From: Themeda triandra
Taxonomy: Eukaryota > Streptophyta > Magnoliopsida > Poales > Poaceae
NCBI GenBank assembly: GCA_018135685.1
Contig: JAENPR010000582.1
Coordinates: 337,060-401,059, forward strand
DNA length: 64,000 nucleotides
Reading direction: 5' to 3'
The position numbers and the translations under genes are program-made. Of the stretch, positions 1-11,218 are shown piece by piece (position 1 is the stretch's first letter; each line of letters begins with the position of its first letter). A model generated the notes under the pieces. That model was not told the origin of the DNA, searched no databases, and saw nothing but the letters and a program-made list of their open reading frames with translations.

Positions 1-430
1 GGTGATTGGCTTCTACACCGGTGATTGTCCATCTTCTACTCTTCGCGGCGGTATAACCTTTCATCCTCTCTTTACATTCCGCAAAGTAGAATTGCTTGTG
101 AGGTTGGCCGCGTACCTCTACTTGTGTAGACTAAAACCGCGTGGGTTAGAATTGCTTGTTGTGGTCGGTCGGGAACCACTCTTTGTGTAGTTTAAATCCC
201 GTGGGTAGAATTGCTTGTTCGGTTTCGGTGAACCGACATTGTGTAGCTTGATCACCGCGGTTGTTTGTGCAATTGGATTGAGTAGCCTTGTTTTGTTTAG
301 GACGGCTTGCATAGAGTAGTCGAAGCTTTAGCTTTGCACATTTGCCACCTAGCTTGCTAATTGGTTGTCTAGTGTTCTTGCTAGAAATTTTATTAGGCTA
401 TTCACCCCCTCTAGCCATTGTGACCTTTCA
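1..430 (+). repeat. 3' end of the copia 5' LTR
   Basis: This stretch matches 28180-28575 of the 3' LTR with a handful of substitutions and one indel of about 33 bp near 300-332, present here and absent from the 3' LTR. It ends in CA at 430, two bases before the primer binding site. The rest of this LTR lies upstream of the window. Confidence 0.93.
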
Positions 431-432
431 CG

Positions 433-444
433 TGGTATCGGAGC
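433..444 (+). other. Copia primer binding site (tRNA-iMet type)
   Basis: TGGTATCGGAGC lies just inside the LTR end. It matches the usual copia primer site complementary to the initiator tRNA-Met 3' end (TGGTATCAGAGC) with one difference, A to G. Confidence 0.85.
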
Positions 445-489
445 TGGGCACCATTTGTTTGAGTTGGATTAACATCCTACGGTGAAGCA

Positions 490-1941
490 ATGGCATTGGT
501 TTTGCATATCAACAACACCAAGAAGGCACCATCGTTTCGTGGTGATGACTATGCCAAATGGAAGCTCAAGATGAAGAGTCATCTTAAGTCAATCAACCTT
601 GAGGTGTGGAAAGTGGTGAAAACAAAGTTTGAGCTTGTTGAGGGTGCGATGCCAACACCGGCTGAAGAGAAGAAGCAACAAGCAAATGATGTTGCCGTGA
701 GTGCTTTCCATGAGGCACTTGATGATAAAGCTTTTGAGCTCATCAAGAATCTTGAGGTGGCACATGACATATGGAAGAAGCTAGAAGAAGCTTATGAGGG
801 CACCGAGAGTGTGAAGACCGCAAGAGCCTACATGTTGCAAGAGAAGTTTGCAAGCTTCTCAATGAAGGAAGATGAAAGTGTGCCGGAGATGTTCCATTGG
901 CTCCAAGTCATTGTCAATGAGCTTAAGGGACTTGGAGAAGAGATTAAAGATACACAATTCTCCACCAAGTTCATGAGGTATCTTCCCAAGAGGTTTGACA
1001 TGTTGAAGACCGTCATGGTGAAGACAACCATGAGGGAGAAGCCAACACCCAACCAAGTCCTTCAAGAAGTCATGGCCGATGATGAGTTTAGAGAAGATCA
1101 TGAGAATGAAGAGTTGGTGAAGAAGAAGACGAAGGAAAGTGAGAAGAAGGATGATGACAAGAAGAGTGTGGCATTCAAGGCCACATCAAACAAGAGCAAG
1201 GGCAAGAAGAAGAAGGAAGAGTCTTCAAGTGAAGATGAGCCATGCTCTAGCTCAAGTGAACAAGAAGAAGAAATGAATGAGCAAATGGCACTTCTTGTGA
1301 AGAAGATGGGGAAGCTCATGAAGAAGGGGTACCGGTCCAAGGGCAAGAGAAGCTCATCCAAGTCTAGTGACCGCCCCATGAAGTGTTTTCGGTGCAATGG
1401 CAAGGATCATCTCATTGCTAAGTGTCCCTATGCAAGTGATGATGAAGATGCCATGAGAAAGGAGAGGAAGAAGCAAGAGAAGAAGAAGGAGGAGAAAGAT
1501 TCCTCCCACAAGAAGAAGAAGGGTGAATCTCATGTGGCAACTTGGGAGAGTGATTCATCTTCCTCAAGTGATGATGATGATGATTCCAAGAAGAAGAAGA
1601 AGAAGGGGCACGCAAGCATTGCCATTCAAGAGAAGCTTTCTCTATTTGGTGCTCCATCATCTTGCTTCATGGCCAAGGCCACTAAGGTACAACCTCCACC
1701 CGATAGTGATGATGAGAGTGATGATGATGATGAGACCACAAAAGAAGAACTCTTTGTCATGCTTGAGGATTGCAAGGGTGCTTTCAATGACTCTAGGAAG
1801 GAATGTAGGGGCTTACGCAAGGATAAACAAAACCTTGAGCAAGAACTTATGGAGTTGAGGGCTTCTTATGAGAGTCTAAAGGTAGACCATGTGAAGCTAG
1901 AGATTGCTCACTCCAAGCTTGAAAAGCTCATTCTTCTCTAG
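490..1941 (+). pseudogene. gag: Copia gag (nucleocapsid polyprotein), C-terminus frameshifted
   Basis: The 483-codon frame starts at ATG 490, about 45 bases after the primer site. The N-terminal 200 residues look like the UBN2/retrotran_gag capsid domain (KWKLKMKSHL near the start, an AYEGTESVKTARAYML segment mid-domain). A CCHC zinc knuckle, CFRCNGKDHLIAKC, follows near residue 298. The remainder is low-complexity Lys/Glu/Ser/Asp sequence with runs of AAG and GAT codons. The frame ends early at 1941 because of an apparent one-base loss in the A-run near 1921-1926; the same protein continues in another frame downstream. Gag would package element RNA in cytoplasmic particles. Confidence 0.85.
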
Positions 1942-2593
1942 TTGAGAAGCAAGAGAAAGAGCAATCACAAGTGGTGAACATAGAAAAAAAGGTGTGTCCA
2001 CATCATGTGATTCACTTAATGATTCAATTGTTGTTGCATCACTTGACCCTTCTTGCTCTCATGCCTCTACTTCATCTAGTAGTGTTGGTCATTCATGTGA
2101 TACTTCACTAGTAGTTCAGAATGAGTCTCTTAAGAAGGAAGTCAAGGAGCTCAATCACACCTTGGCTAAGGCTTATGGTGGTGAGGACCGCTTGCTTATG
2201 TGCTTGGGTAGCCAAAGAGCTTCTCTCTATAAAGACGGATTAGGCTATAACCCCAAGAAAGGCAAGGCCGCCTTTGCTCCTCACAAGACTTATTTTGTGA
2301 AGAACAATGGTAGCTATTGCAAGAGTTGCAAGCAAGTTGGTCATTTAGAGCATGAATGCAAGAACAAGAACACTAGCGCTTTCTCTTACAAGTTGAGTGC
2401 TTCTTACATGCTTGTTAAGAGTGAGTGTGGTGTGAGTGCTAGATTCATTGGTACACCATGGATGAGCTCAAAGAAGAAAGCTATTTGGGTACCAAAGACT
2501 CTAGTGACTAACCTTCAAGGACCCAAGCAAAGTGGGTACCTAAAGCTTGATGTCTTCTTGTAGGTTAATTACAAAGCCAGAGGGAGGCATTGG
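1942..2593 (+). pseudogene. Copia gag-pol continuation with second CCHC knuckle, frame-disrupted
   Basis: After the break at about 1921 a second frame shift is needed near 1981-1995, around a run of seven A. The frame from 1994 then runs to a TAG at 2561. It carries a second zinc knuckle, CKSCKQVGHLEHEC, at about 2327-2368 and a Ser-rich stretch. Two knuckles separated by an acidic/coiled region are seen in SIRE-type elements. The TAG at 2561 sits where CAG (Gln) would read through into the protease, which is what deamination of a methylated CHG cytosine produces. That explanation is inference. Confidence 0.7.
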
Positions 2594-4771
2594 GTGCTTG
2601 ATAGTAGTGCATCAAATCATATGACCGGTGAAGATAGTATGTTCAAATCACTTGACAAGAATGACAATGGTGGATTCAACTCCATCACATTTGGTGACAA
2701 TAGCAAGGGTGATGTCATGGGGCTAGGAAAGGTTGCAATTTCCAATGACAAAGATCTCTCCAATGTGTCGCTAGTTGATACTTTGAACTTCAATCTTTTG
2801 TCGGTGGCACAATTGTGTGATCTTGGCTACAAGTGCATATTTGATGATAAGCATGTTGAAGTGGTGAGCAAGGATCAAGCAAATATCATCTTCAAGGGAT
2901 TTAGGCATGGAAGCTTGTACTTGGTTGATTTCAATGCTAGTGAAGCTCAACTTTCATCATGTTTGATTGGCAAGTCAAGCAAGGGATGGCTATGGCATAG
3001 GCGCCTTGGTCATGTTGGCATGAAGCAATTGAACAAGTTGGTGAAGCATGATCTAGTGAGAGGCTTGCATGATGTCACATTTGAGAAGGATAGACTTTGT
3101 AGTGCATGTCAAGCCGGCAAGCAACATGGGAACTCACATCCCAAGAAGAATGAGATGTCAACTTCAAGAGCGTTTGAGTTGTTGCACATGGACTTGTTTG
3201 GCCCAACCCACTACACATCAATTGGGGACAACAAGTATGGCTTTGTGATTGTGGATGACTACACTAGATACACTTGGGTGTTCTTTCTCTATGACAAGAG
3301 TGAAGTCTATGATCTATTCAAGTTTTTTGTCAAGAGGATACAAAATGAGTTTGACACTACCATCAAGAAGATTAGAAGTGACAATGGGAGTGAATTCAAG
3401 AATACAAGAGTTGAAGGGTTGTGTGATGAGCTTGGAATTGTGCATCAATTCTCACCAACCTACACTCCCCAATCCAATGGTGTAGTTGAGAGGAAGAATA
3501 GGACCTTGATTGAGATGGCAAGAACTATGCTACTTGAGTACAATGTGAGTGAAAAGTTTTGGAGTGATGCTATCAACACGGCTTGCTATTATAGCAACCA
3601 CCTCTATTGCCATGGGAAGTTAGAGAAGACTCCATATGAAATCTTGAATGGAAGGAAGCCCAACATTACTTACTTCCGGGTCTTTGGTTGCAAATGCTAC
3701 ATTCTCAAGAAGGGGCAAAGACTTGGCAAGTTTGACAAGAGGTGTGATGAGGGATTTCTTCTTGGCTACTCTACTTCTAGCAAGGCTTATAGAGTATGGA
3801 ACTTGGCTAGTGGGCTAGTTGAAGAGGTTCATGATGTTGAATTTGATGAAACCCAAGGCTCTCAAAGTGAAGATCAAAATCAGGATGATGTGGGTGGAGA
3901 TCAATTTAGCAATGCAATGAGACACATGGATATTGGTGATTTTAGGCTGAGGCAAGTGGATGATGGTGATGAAGTGCAAGTGCCAACTCAAGTTGTGATT
4001 GATGATTCAAATGAGGCAAGCACAAGTGGTACTCAACATGAAGAACAAGATCAAGGTCAAGCAAGTAATGCAAATGAGCTAGTTCTTCAACCTTCAAACA
4101 TTGCAAAAGATCATCCTCTAGATCATATCATTGGTGACATTCAAAGAGATGTACAAACAAGATCAAGATTGGCTAGCATATGTGAGCTCTACTCCTTTGT
4201 ATCATTCATTGAGCCAACCAAGATTGATGAAGCTTTGAAGGATCCGGATTGGATCAATGCCATGCATGAAGAATTGAACAACTTCACAAGAAATGAAGTG
4301 TGGGAGCTTGTTGAGAGGCCGAAGAAGCACAATGTGATTGGCACCAAGTGGGTCTTCAAGAACAAGCAAGATCAAGATGGCTTGGTAGTAAGAAACAAAG
4401 CAAGACTAGTGGCTCAAGGTTACACACAAGTTGAGGGTCTTGACTTTGGAGAAACATATGCACCGGTGGCAAGATTGGAGGCAATTAGAATCTTATTGGC
4501 CTATACTTGTTCTCACAACATCAAGCTCTATCAAATGGATGTGAAGAGTGCATTTCTCAATGGGTTCATCAATGAGGAAGTCTATGTTGAGCAACCTCCC
4601 GGTTTTGAAGATGACAAGAAGCCCAACCATGTTTATAAGCTCAAGAAGGCATTGTATGGCTTGAAGCAAGCTCCAAGAGCATGGTATGAAAGATTGAGGG
4701 ATTTTCTTATCTCCAAAGGCTTCAAGATGGGTAAAGTTGACACCACTCTCTTCACTAAGAAGATAGAAGAT
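2594..4771 (+). pseudogene. pol: Copia pol, 5' part: protease, integrase and N-terminal reverse transcriptase
   Basis: The frame is open for 727 codons until the gypsy insertion. Protease comes first; its active site reads DSSAS where copia elements have DSGAS, a GGT to AGT change that should inactivate it. Pre-integrase HHCC zinc-binding residues follow (LWHRRLGHVG then CSACQAGK), then the DDE integrase core (HMDLFGP, SDNGSEF, and Glu in VVERKNRT). A variable Ser/Gln/Asp-rich linker follows. The RVT_2 reverse transcriptase begins near 4240 (WINAMHEEL, GTKWVFK, ARLVAQGY, YAPVAR, MDVKSAFLNG, YGLKQAPRAWY). The gypsy insertion falls shortly before the YVDD catalytic motif; the rest of RT starts at 24616. 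Confidence 0.9.
4767..4771 (+). repeat. Left target-site duplication of the gypsy array (AAGAT)
   Basis: AAGAT immediately precedes the first gypsy LTR and recurs at 24616-24620 right after the third. A 5-bp duplication is normal for Ty3-gypsy integration, and it delimits the whole array as one insertion into copia pol. Confidence 0.9.
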
Positions 4772-6123
4772 TGTTGACGGCATTTAGACCCTGTTTTCAT
4801 CCCATGAAAGCCGTCAACATTGGTCACATTCTAGAGCTACACCCAGAAAACAAGTAGTGATATAGGTGCATTTCACTTGGTTCCACATGTACATGTCACT
4901 ATTTGGATGCGGTACAAACGGTACTAATCAAGCCCGATCAAGCGTGAATGGAGCAAAATCGAGCAAACTCCAAATGAGCAAGCAATACAAGTGACAAGCG
5001 GGAGGATCGCACCGGGAGGAGGCGCCACGTGGGCCGGGGCCAAAGGCCAGGTCGGCCGACCCGCCCTTGGTGGCGGGACACCTTGGCATTGCGGCCCACG
5101 CCACCTGGACCTTCTAGAAGGCCAGTGGGACCCACCTGTCAGCCAACCATAGGTCGGCCGACCAGGGGTTGGGCCCCCACTTGAGGTCGGTTTGCTTCCA
5201 CCGCCTTCCTGCATGACTGCCACGTGTCCTACACCGAGCATCGTCCATTCAAGTCGGTGGGAAGGTCGGTTTGATCCAAGGGTGTAGAAGAGATGTCACG
5301 CGGATCGCTGACGTGGCGATTGAGTAGGGGCTACTCCATCTCCCCTATAAATACCCCCCTATAGCTTAGTCCAAAGGGCACCATGTATCATAGGAAGAGC
5401 TTCCATTAGCTATAGTGTGAGAATAGAGGGAAGAGAGTGAGGAGTTCCAGCGGAGGAGTCCGACTGTCGGGAGTCTTCTTCCGGGGAGCGCCTCGGCGGA
5501 TGCTTGTCTTCTAGTAAGTTTACTATCTAGTTGCTTTCATCTGAGTACTTTTAGTATTTACTTTCTATCTTAGTTTGTCGTAAGTATACAACCTTTCTGC
5601 TGGTGCATTGCTCTCTCCTGAGTGGGCGTATGTCAGGCTCTTGAGTGAAGTGCTCTAAACCCTGGCCGTGTTTAGAGTAGTAGAGATAGTGTAGGCGCGG
5701 TGTCTAGACTAGATCTGCCGGTGTGAACGTCGATTGCACCCGGGAACGCCCATAAGTGTAGTGTGACGGCCTTCCGTTGGGACCTTGGAGTTCTCGAGCG
5801 TGTTGTTAGGTTAGATTGTAGGCTGCATTGGTGGTCGCTTCGGGGTGTGTTATTTTAGCACCCTGTTTCGTCTGTCGCCGCAGCGAGAAAGATAGAGTTA
5901 GTTCTCACGTATCCTTAGGATAAGCTAAGTTAGAACCACAATACTAGAATTACCTCTCGATCCCATCCTAAGCCCTTTGATCATTGCACGACGGCAACTC
6001 TTGGCCTAGTTAGTCCACTTCCCGTTCCTCGTGGAAAATACGATACCCGGAATACTCCGGTGAAGTGCTACATTGACTACCCGTCCGCTGCGGTAATTCC
6101 CATTTGCCACATCGGTGTCAACA
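4772..6123 (+). repeat. Gypsy LTR 1 (5')
   Basis: It runs TG...CA. The first ten bases, TGTTGACGGC, are repeated in inverted form at 4810-4819, making a stem-loop at the LTR edge. A TATA-like box (TATAAATA, 5345-5352) lies about 770 bp before the LTR end. Two perfect palindromes GGTCGGCCGACC occur at 5050-5061 and 5152-5163. Confidence 0.93.
5345..5352 (+). promoter_or_regulatory. LTR TATA box (LTR 1)
   Basis: TATAAATA sits in CCCCTATAAATACCCC, a typical plant LTR core promoter context. The same motif is present in LTR 2 (about 14594) and LTR 3 (about 23838). Confidence 0.6.
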
Positions 6124-6131
6124 AGCATTTC

Positions 6132-6149
6132 TAGCGCCGTTGTCGGGGA
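6132..6149 (+). other. Gypsy primer binding site, copy 1 (tRNA-Asp type)
   Basis: TAGCGCCGTTGTCGGGGA lies eight bases after LTR 1. It resembles the TGGCGCCGTTGCCGGGGA site complementary to tRNA-Asp used by many plant gypsy elements, with two differences. The same variant occurs in copy 2. Confidence 0.75.
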
Positions 6150-6216
6150 GCGGTAGCTGGTTAGCTAGAGCCTTAGTCGTCAAACTATCCTTGTTAGAAT
6201 CCTTTTTACCCATCCA

Positions 6217-7606
6217 ATGGATCAAACAACCCTTTTTGATTATGCGGCTCCAACGGGCGCTGAGTTGGAGCCGCCTAGTTCTTCTCGGGCTATCTTAGCC
6301 GCCCGCTATGAACTTCGCCGAGTCTCATAGCGATGGTTGAGAGAATGCCTTTTTAGGAGAAGGAGATGAAAACCCATACACCCACTTACGTGATTTTGAG
6401 CAACTTTGCTCGTGTATTCACATCCAAGGGATGAGACGAGTTACCCTTAAGTGGAAGCTCTTTCCGTTCTCGTTAACGGGAAAAGCTAGATCTTTGGTAC
6501 TCTCATTACGTAGGTAGTGTAGACGGAGAGTGGGAGAAGTTACAAGCCAAATTTTGCCTTACCTATTTCCCTATCTCCCGTGTAGCCCGTCTCCGAGAGA
6601 TATCCTAAACTTCCAACAAGAAGAGAAGGAATCTCTAGGTGCGGCATGGACACGAATCATAGACTTAACGTCCTCGGTCCGAGACTTAGCCATACCCGAG
6701 CCAACACTAATGCAACACTTTTATCTCGGCCTTAGGCAAAGTTCCGCACAATTCCTAGATCTAGCCTCGAAGGGAGCATTCCTTCATTTACCCATTAGTG
6801 AGGGTAGGGTAGTTTTAGCAACCATACTAGACAACACCCCCTACACTGATGATCATAGTGAAGCCCCTGAGGAAGACCAAACCCCTAGGGACGAAACCTC
6901 GACAGCCATTATCACAACCCAAGCTGACGAGCCTGAACCACAAACACCTCCAAGGGAAGAAGTAATTCACCCCTTGGAGTATCCCTTGAACATCGAGACA
7001 GACCTCTTTGCCGACTTTGGCAATGTCTCGAACCAACTCGTGCACAAGAAACCCAATAGAGACCTAAATAGGCACATCTCTTCACGCCTAGAGGCACGTT
7101 ACCTTAAGGCAACTGCCCAAGAGCTAATGTCTGTCATGAGCAGCGAATGGCTGAGAGAAACAGAGATGTCGTCTGATATCATCGAGACTTCTATCTGTTT
7201 CACAAACATTCCCCGTATCATAGGTAGGATCTCTATCGAATCTCTTTATGACCCAGTAGTAGGAGCAAATGTAATGTCTAAAGCCTTAGCAACAACACTC
7301 CTCGGTGAGGAACCGTTAACTCCCAATGACAAATTTCTCAAAACACCGTCCGGGAAATTAGTCAAGAGTTGCGGTCTTGCGCGAAACGTACCAATTACCA
7401 TTAACAAAGTAAATGTCCTCCTAAATTTCTACATCTTTGATGTAGAGGACATTGACTTGTTAATTGGGTACCCGCTCCTCAGATTTCTGAGTGACTTTCA
7501 GAGTGGGTACGTTCAGGGTCAACTCGGGAAAAACACAAACCTTTCGGTTCCCTTTGTCGGTTCGGTTAATAGCAAATCGAACCACACCCCAAAATCGACC
7601 CAATAG
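6217..7606 (+). pseudogene. gag: Gypsy copy 1 gag and protease, frame-disrupted
   Basis: The start ATG at 6217 opens MDQTTLFDYAAPTG. The frame breaks near 6325 and again near 6490, where copy 2 reads GCTGG and this copy reads TCTTTGG. The capsid segment (LKWKLFPFSL, then NFQQEEKESLGAAW near 6615) matches Athila-type retrotrans_gag. From 6530 the frame is open to a stop at 7606. It includes the protease region (LYDPVVGANVMS, then DIDLLIGYPLLRFL), where the usual D-S/T-G triad is not recognisable; several grass gypsy proteases show this variant. Confidence 0.8.
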
Positions 7607-9416
7607 GAGGTAATGGTGGCAGCCCATATAGAAGCATCACGACTGATTTAGAAGAGGAGGTGAGGATTACAACGAAGAGCTAGAAATAAACCCCGACCTA
7701 GACGAGCCCTTAGAGCTAGATGAATCCGAACCACAACCCAAACCCTCCATAGAACTTAAGCCACTTCCTTCTGGGCTTAAGTATGCCTTCCTTAACGGTG
7801 ATAGAGACAAACCTGTCATTATTAGTGATCAACTCTCAGAAAAAGAGACCACTAGACTTATCGCCGTTCTAGAGAAGTATAGTTCTGTCTTAGGATACTC
7901 CCTCCAAGACCTTAAGGGGATTAGCCCCGCTCTTTGCACACATCGCATCCCAATAGAACCCGAAGCTATACCCTCGAGAGAGCCTCAAAGGAGGCTAAAT
8001 AATGCGATGAGAGAAGTAGTAAAGAAGGAGGTCTTGAAGCTCTTGCACGCGGGCATAATCTACCCTGTTCCAAATAGTGAGTGGGTCAGCCCCGTACAAG
8101 TAGTACCTAAGAAAGGAGGAATGACGGTCGTTAAAAATGATAATAACGAACTTATCCCACAACGAACCGTCACGGGATGGAGGATGTGCATAGATTACCG
8201 AAAACTCAACAAGGCTACAAAGAAAGATCACTTTCCGTTACCATTCATCGATGAGATGCTGGAACGGTTGGCGAAACACTCTTTCTTCTATTTCCTTGAC
8301 GGGTATTCAGGTTATCATCAAATCCCAATCCATCCCAGCGATCAAAGTAAGATGACATTTACATGCCCTTACGGGACATATGCATATAGGCGCATGTCCT
8401 TTGGCCTATGCAATGCTCCCGCTTCTTTCCAAAGGTGCATGATGTCCATTTTCTCAGACATGATTGAAGAAATCATGGAAGTCTTCATGGACGACTTCTC
8501 CGTCTATGGCAAGACCTTTGACGGATGTCTTGAGAACTGGAGCGCGTCTTACAAAGATGCGAAGAAAAACACTTGATCCTAAAGCTGGGAAAAATGCCAC
8601 TTCATGGTTAGGGAAGGGATAGTGTTAGGACATAGAGTGTCCGAGCGTAGAATAGAGGTAGATAGAGCTAAGATAGAGGTCATAGAACAACTCCCACCTC
8701 CCACGAACGTTAGAGGAGTGCGTAGTTTCCTTGGTCACTTATTTGGTCTTTATAGGAGGTTTATACAAGATTTTTCGCAAATCGCTAGGCCTTTAACAAA
8801 CACGCTAGCTAAAGACGCACCCTTTGATTTTAATGATGAGTGCTTAGATGCATTTTACTACCTTAAGAAAGCACTTGTCTCTGCGCCAATCATACAACCC
8901 CCTGATTGGTCGCTTCCCTTTGAGATAATGTGTGATGCTAGTGATTATGCTGTAGGAGCTGTCTTAGGACAAACTAGAGATAAGAAGCATCATGCTATCT
9001 GCTATGCTAGTAAAACACTAATTGGAGCTCAGCTAAACTATGCAACCACTGAAAAAGAGCTGTTAGCAGTAGTGTTTGCTATAGACAAGTTTAGGTCTTA
9101 TCTGGTAGGAGCAAAAGTGATCATTTACACCGATCATGCTGCTCTAAAATATTTATTCACTAAGAAAGACGCTAAACCAAGATTAATAAGGTGGATCTTG
9201 CTACTCCAAGAATTTGACTTAGAAATAAAAGATAAAAAGGGAGTAGAAAACTCGGTCGCAGACCACCTTTCTAGGATGCAGGTTGAAGACAAACAGAGTC
9301 TACCTATCAACGATTATCTTCGGGACGACACACTTCTCAAGGTGTCAGCTACTCGCCCACGGTACGCAAACATCATCAACTACATGGTCTCGGCTATGTA
9401 CCTCCGGGGAAGATAA
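7607..9416 (+). pseudogene. pol: Gypsy copy 1 reverse transcriptase and RNase H, frame-disrupted
   Basis: RT runs from about 7770. Recognisable motifs are GWRMCIDYRKLNKAT, PLPFIDEMLERL, the GYSGYHQIPI block, RMSFGLCNAP and the catalytic FMDD at about 8488. The frame breaks at 8541-8545, where two bases present in copy 2 (AATCTGG) are missing, and again near 8585, where both copies carry the same extra base in AAAGCTGGG. RNase H follows at 8604-9416 with CDASDYAVGAVLG, the TEKELLAVVFA block and YTDHAAL. RT copies element RNA and RNase H removes the template strand. Confidence 0.85.
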
Positions 9417-10609
9417 AAGAAGCGATTAAGGAAAGCAAGGCGCATCTCTCGGAACGACCCTTACCTCTATAGGATCTCGCCAAGATGGAATCTTTGAGAC
9501 GGTGTGTACCAAAAGAAGAGGGCATCCAGTTATCGGTAAATGCCATGGGGCTGAATATGGAGGCCACTATGGTGCATTTAGAACCCATGCCAAGATTTGG
9601 CAAAGTGGATTCTATTGGCCTATGATGTACTGGGACACCAAGGACTTCATCAAAAGGTGTGAGAGGTGCCAATGACACGGGAATATCAATACCCGTGACG
9701 CCATGCCCCTCACAAACAACCTTCAAGTGGAGCTCTTTGACGTCTGGGGGAAAGACTACATGGGTCCATTCCCACCATCACAAGGATATGAGTACATACT
9801 GGTGGCGGTGGACTATGTATCCAAGTGGGTCGAAGCATTGCCGTGTAAGTCAGCAGACTCAAAACACGCCAAGGCGATGTTTCATGACATCATCCTCCCA
9901 AGATTCGGCACCCCAAGGTTAGTCATCAGTGACGGAGGCAGCCACTTCAATGACAAGAGATTCCGTGAGTTTCTGAAAGGAATGGGGATACGGCACAATG
10001 TGGGAACACCGTACCATCCCCGAGACAAGCGGACAAGCGAAACTTCGAACAAGCAAATCAAGAATATTCTACGAGAGAAGACATCAACGAGATGGGATCG
10101 GCATGGAAAGGCAGACTTTTCGATGCACTCTGGGCATACCGGACCGCATACAAGACTCCTATTGGTATGACCCCATACCAGCTTGTATACGGAAAGACAT
10201 GCCATCTGCCCGTCGAGCTGGAGCATAGGGCACATTGGGCCATAAAGAGGTGGAATATGGACCTACCCTCAGCCGGCAAACACCGTAAGATTCAGATCTC
10301 AGAGTTGGAGGAATGGAGAGAACAAGCTTATCACAATGCCGAATTTACAAGGAGAGAACCAAAAGATGGCATGATAAGCGAATCAAGCAAAAAGAGTTCC
10401 ATCCGGGGAACAAGGTACTCATGTTCAACTCCAGGGTCAAACTCTTTGGCCATGGAAAGTTAAGAAGCAAATGGGAAGGCCCGTACCTGGTGGTCGATGC
10501 CGCGACGCATGGAGCTGTGACGCTGCAGGACGACGACGGCAACATCTTCAAGGTAAATGGCCATCGCCTTAAACTTTTTATGAACATGAGTCCGTACAAG
10601 AAGAATTAG
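9417..10609 (+). pseudogene. pol: Gypsy copy 1 integrase, multiply frameshifted
   Basis: The zinc-binding region is degraded (KRCERC near 9657). The catalytic core shows the first Asp in VWGKDYMGPF, the second in VISDGGSHF near 9930, and a Glu in the segment after 10030. A C-terminal segment (FHPGNKVLMFNSRVKLFGHGKL) ends at the stop at 10609. At least three frame changes are needed, around 9640, 10025-10090 and 10340. Copy 2 is open through nearly all of the same region, so copy 1 is the more damaged here. Confidence 0.82.
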
Positions 10610-11218
10610 ACATGATAGATTTTGTATTACATCCTAATCACTAAAATCTACTTGTTTATTTCATTAACATGCTAGTTTTAATACTTTCTAATTTTTGAAA
10701 TTGCATGCCACTTTGCTTGATTTGAAATAAGGGTAGAATAGGAATTTTTAGGAACACTTGAGCACTTGGGAGCTAGTCCCTAGGAGCCAGTGTAGGTCGA
10801 CCGACTGTGTTTGGCACCCACTCGAACCCGGGGTGGTGCGGCCAAACCAGGACCTCGGCTGGTCGACTAGACCCAACTAGGGTCCGGTCGACCGACCAAG
10901 AAATTCGTGATTTGAATTCGCAGAAATCCTTGGAATGGCTACGGAGCACGAGGTTCAAATTTGAACCCAAACGGTGAAACTTCACCGGTCGGCCGACCGG
11001 GCTTTTCGCCAATTCGAACTCGGCGAAGGAGCAGGATCGGTGGGGAGGCGTCTCCCAGGACGCTCCCTTTCGAATTCTTTCAAAATATCGCCGAACCCTT
11101 CTCCTCCACCTTGCCTTTAAAAGCCCCCTAGGACTCTCCTCTCTTCCCACAACATTCCAGCCAAGTTCATCACCTCCATTGCCCATTTGAGCCGTCCTTG
11201 ATCATCATCCACCTTGCC
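10610..11218 (+). other. Gypsy copy 1 spacer after pol, with palindromes
   Basis: No coding frame is evident. It contains palindromes related to GGTCGGCCGACC at 10795, 10886 and 10987, and a partial one at 10861. A possible internal promoter lies near 11114 (CCTTTAAAAGCCCC), shortly before the next ATG. Confidence 0.5.
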
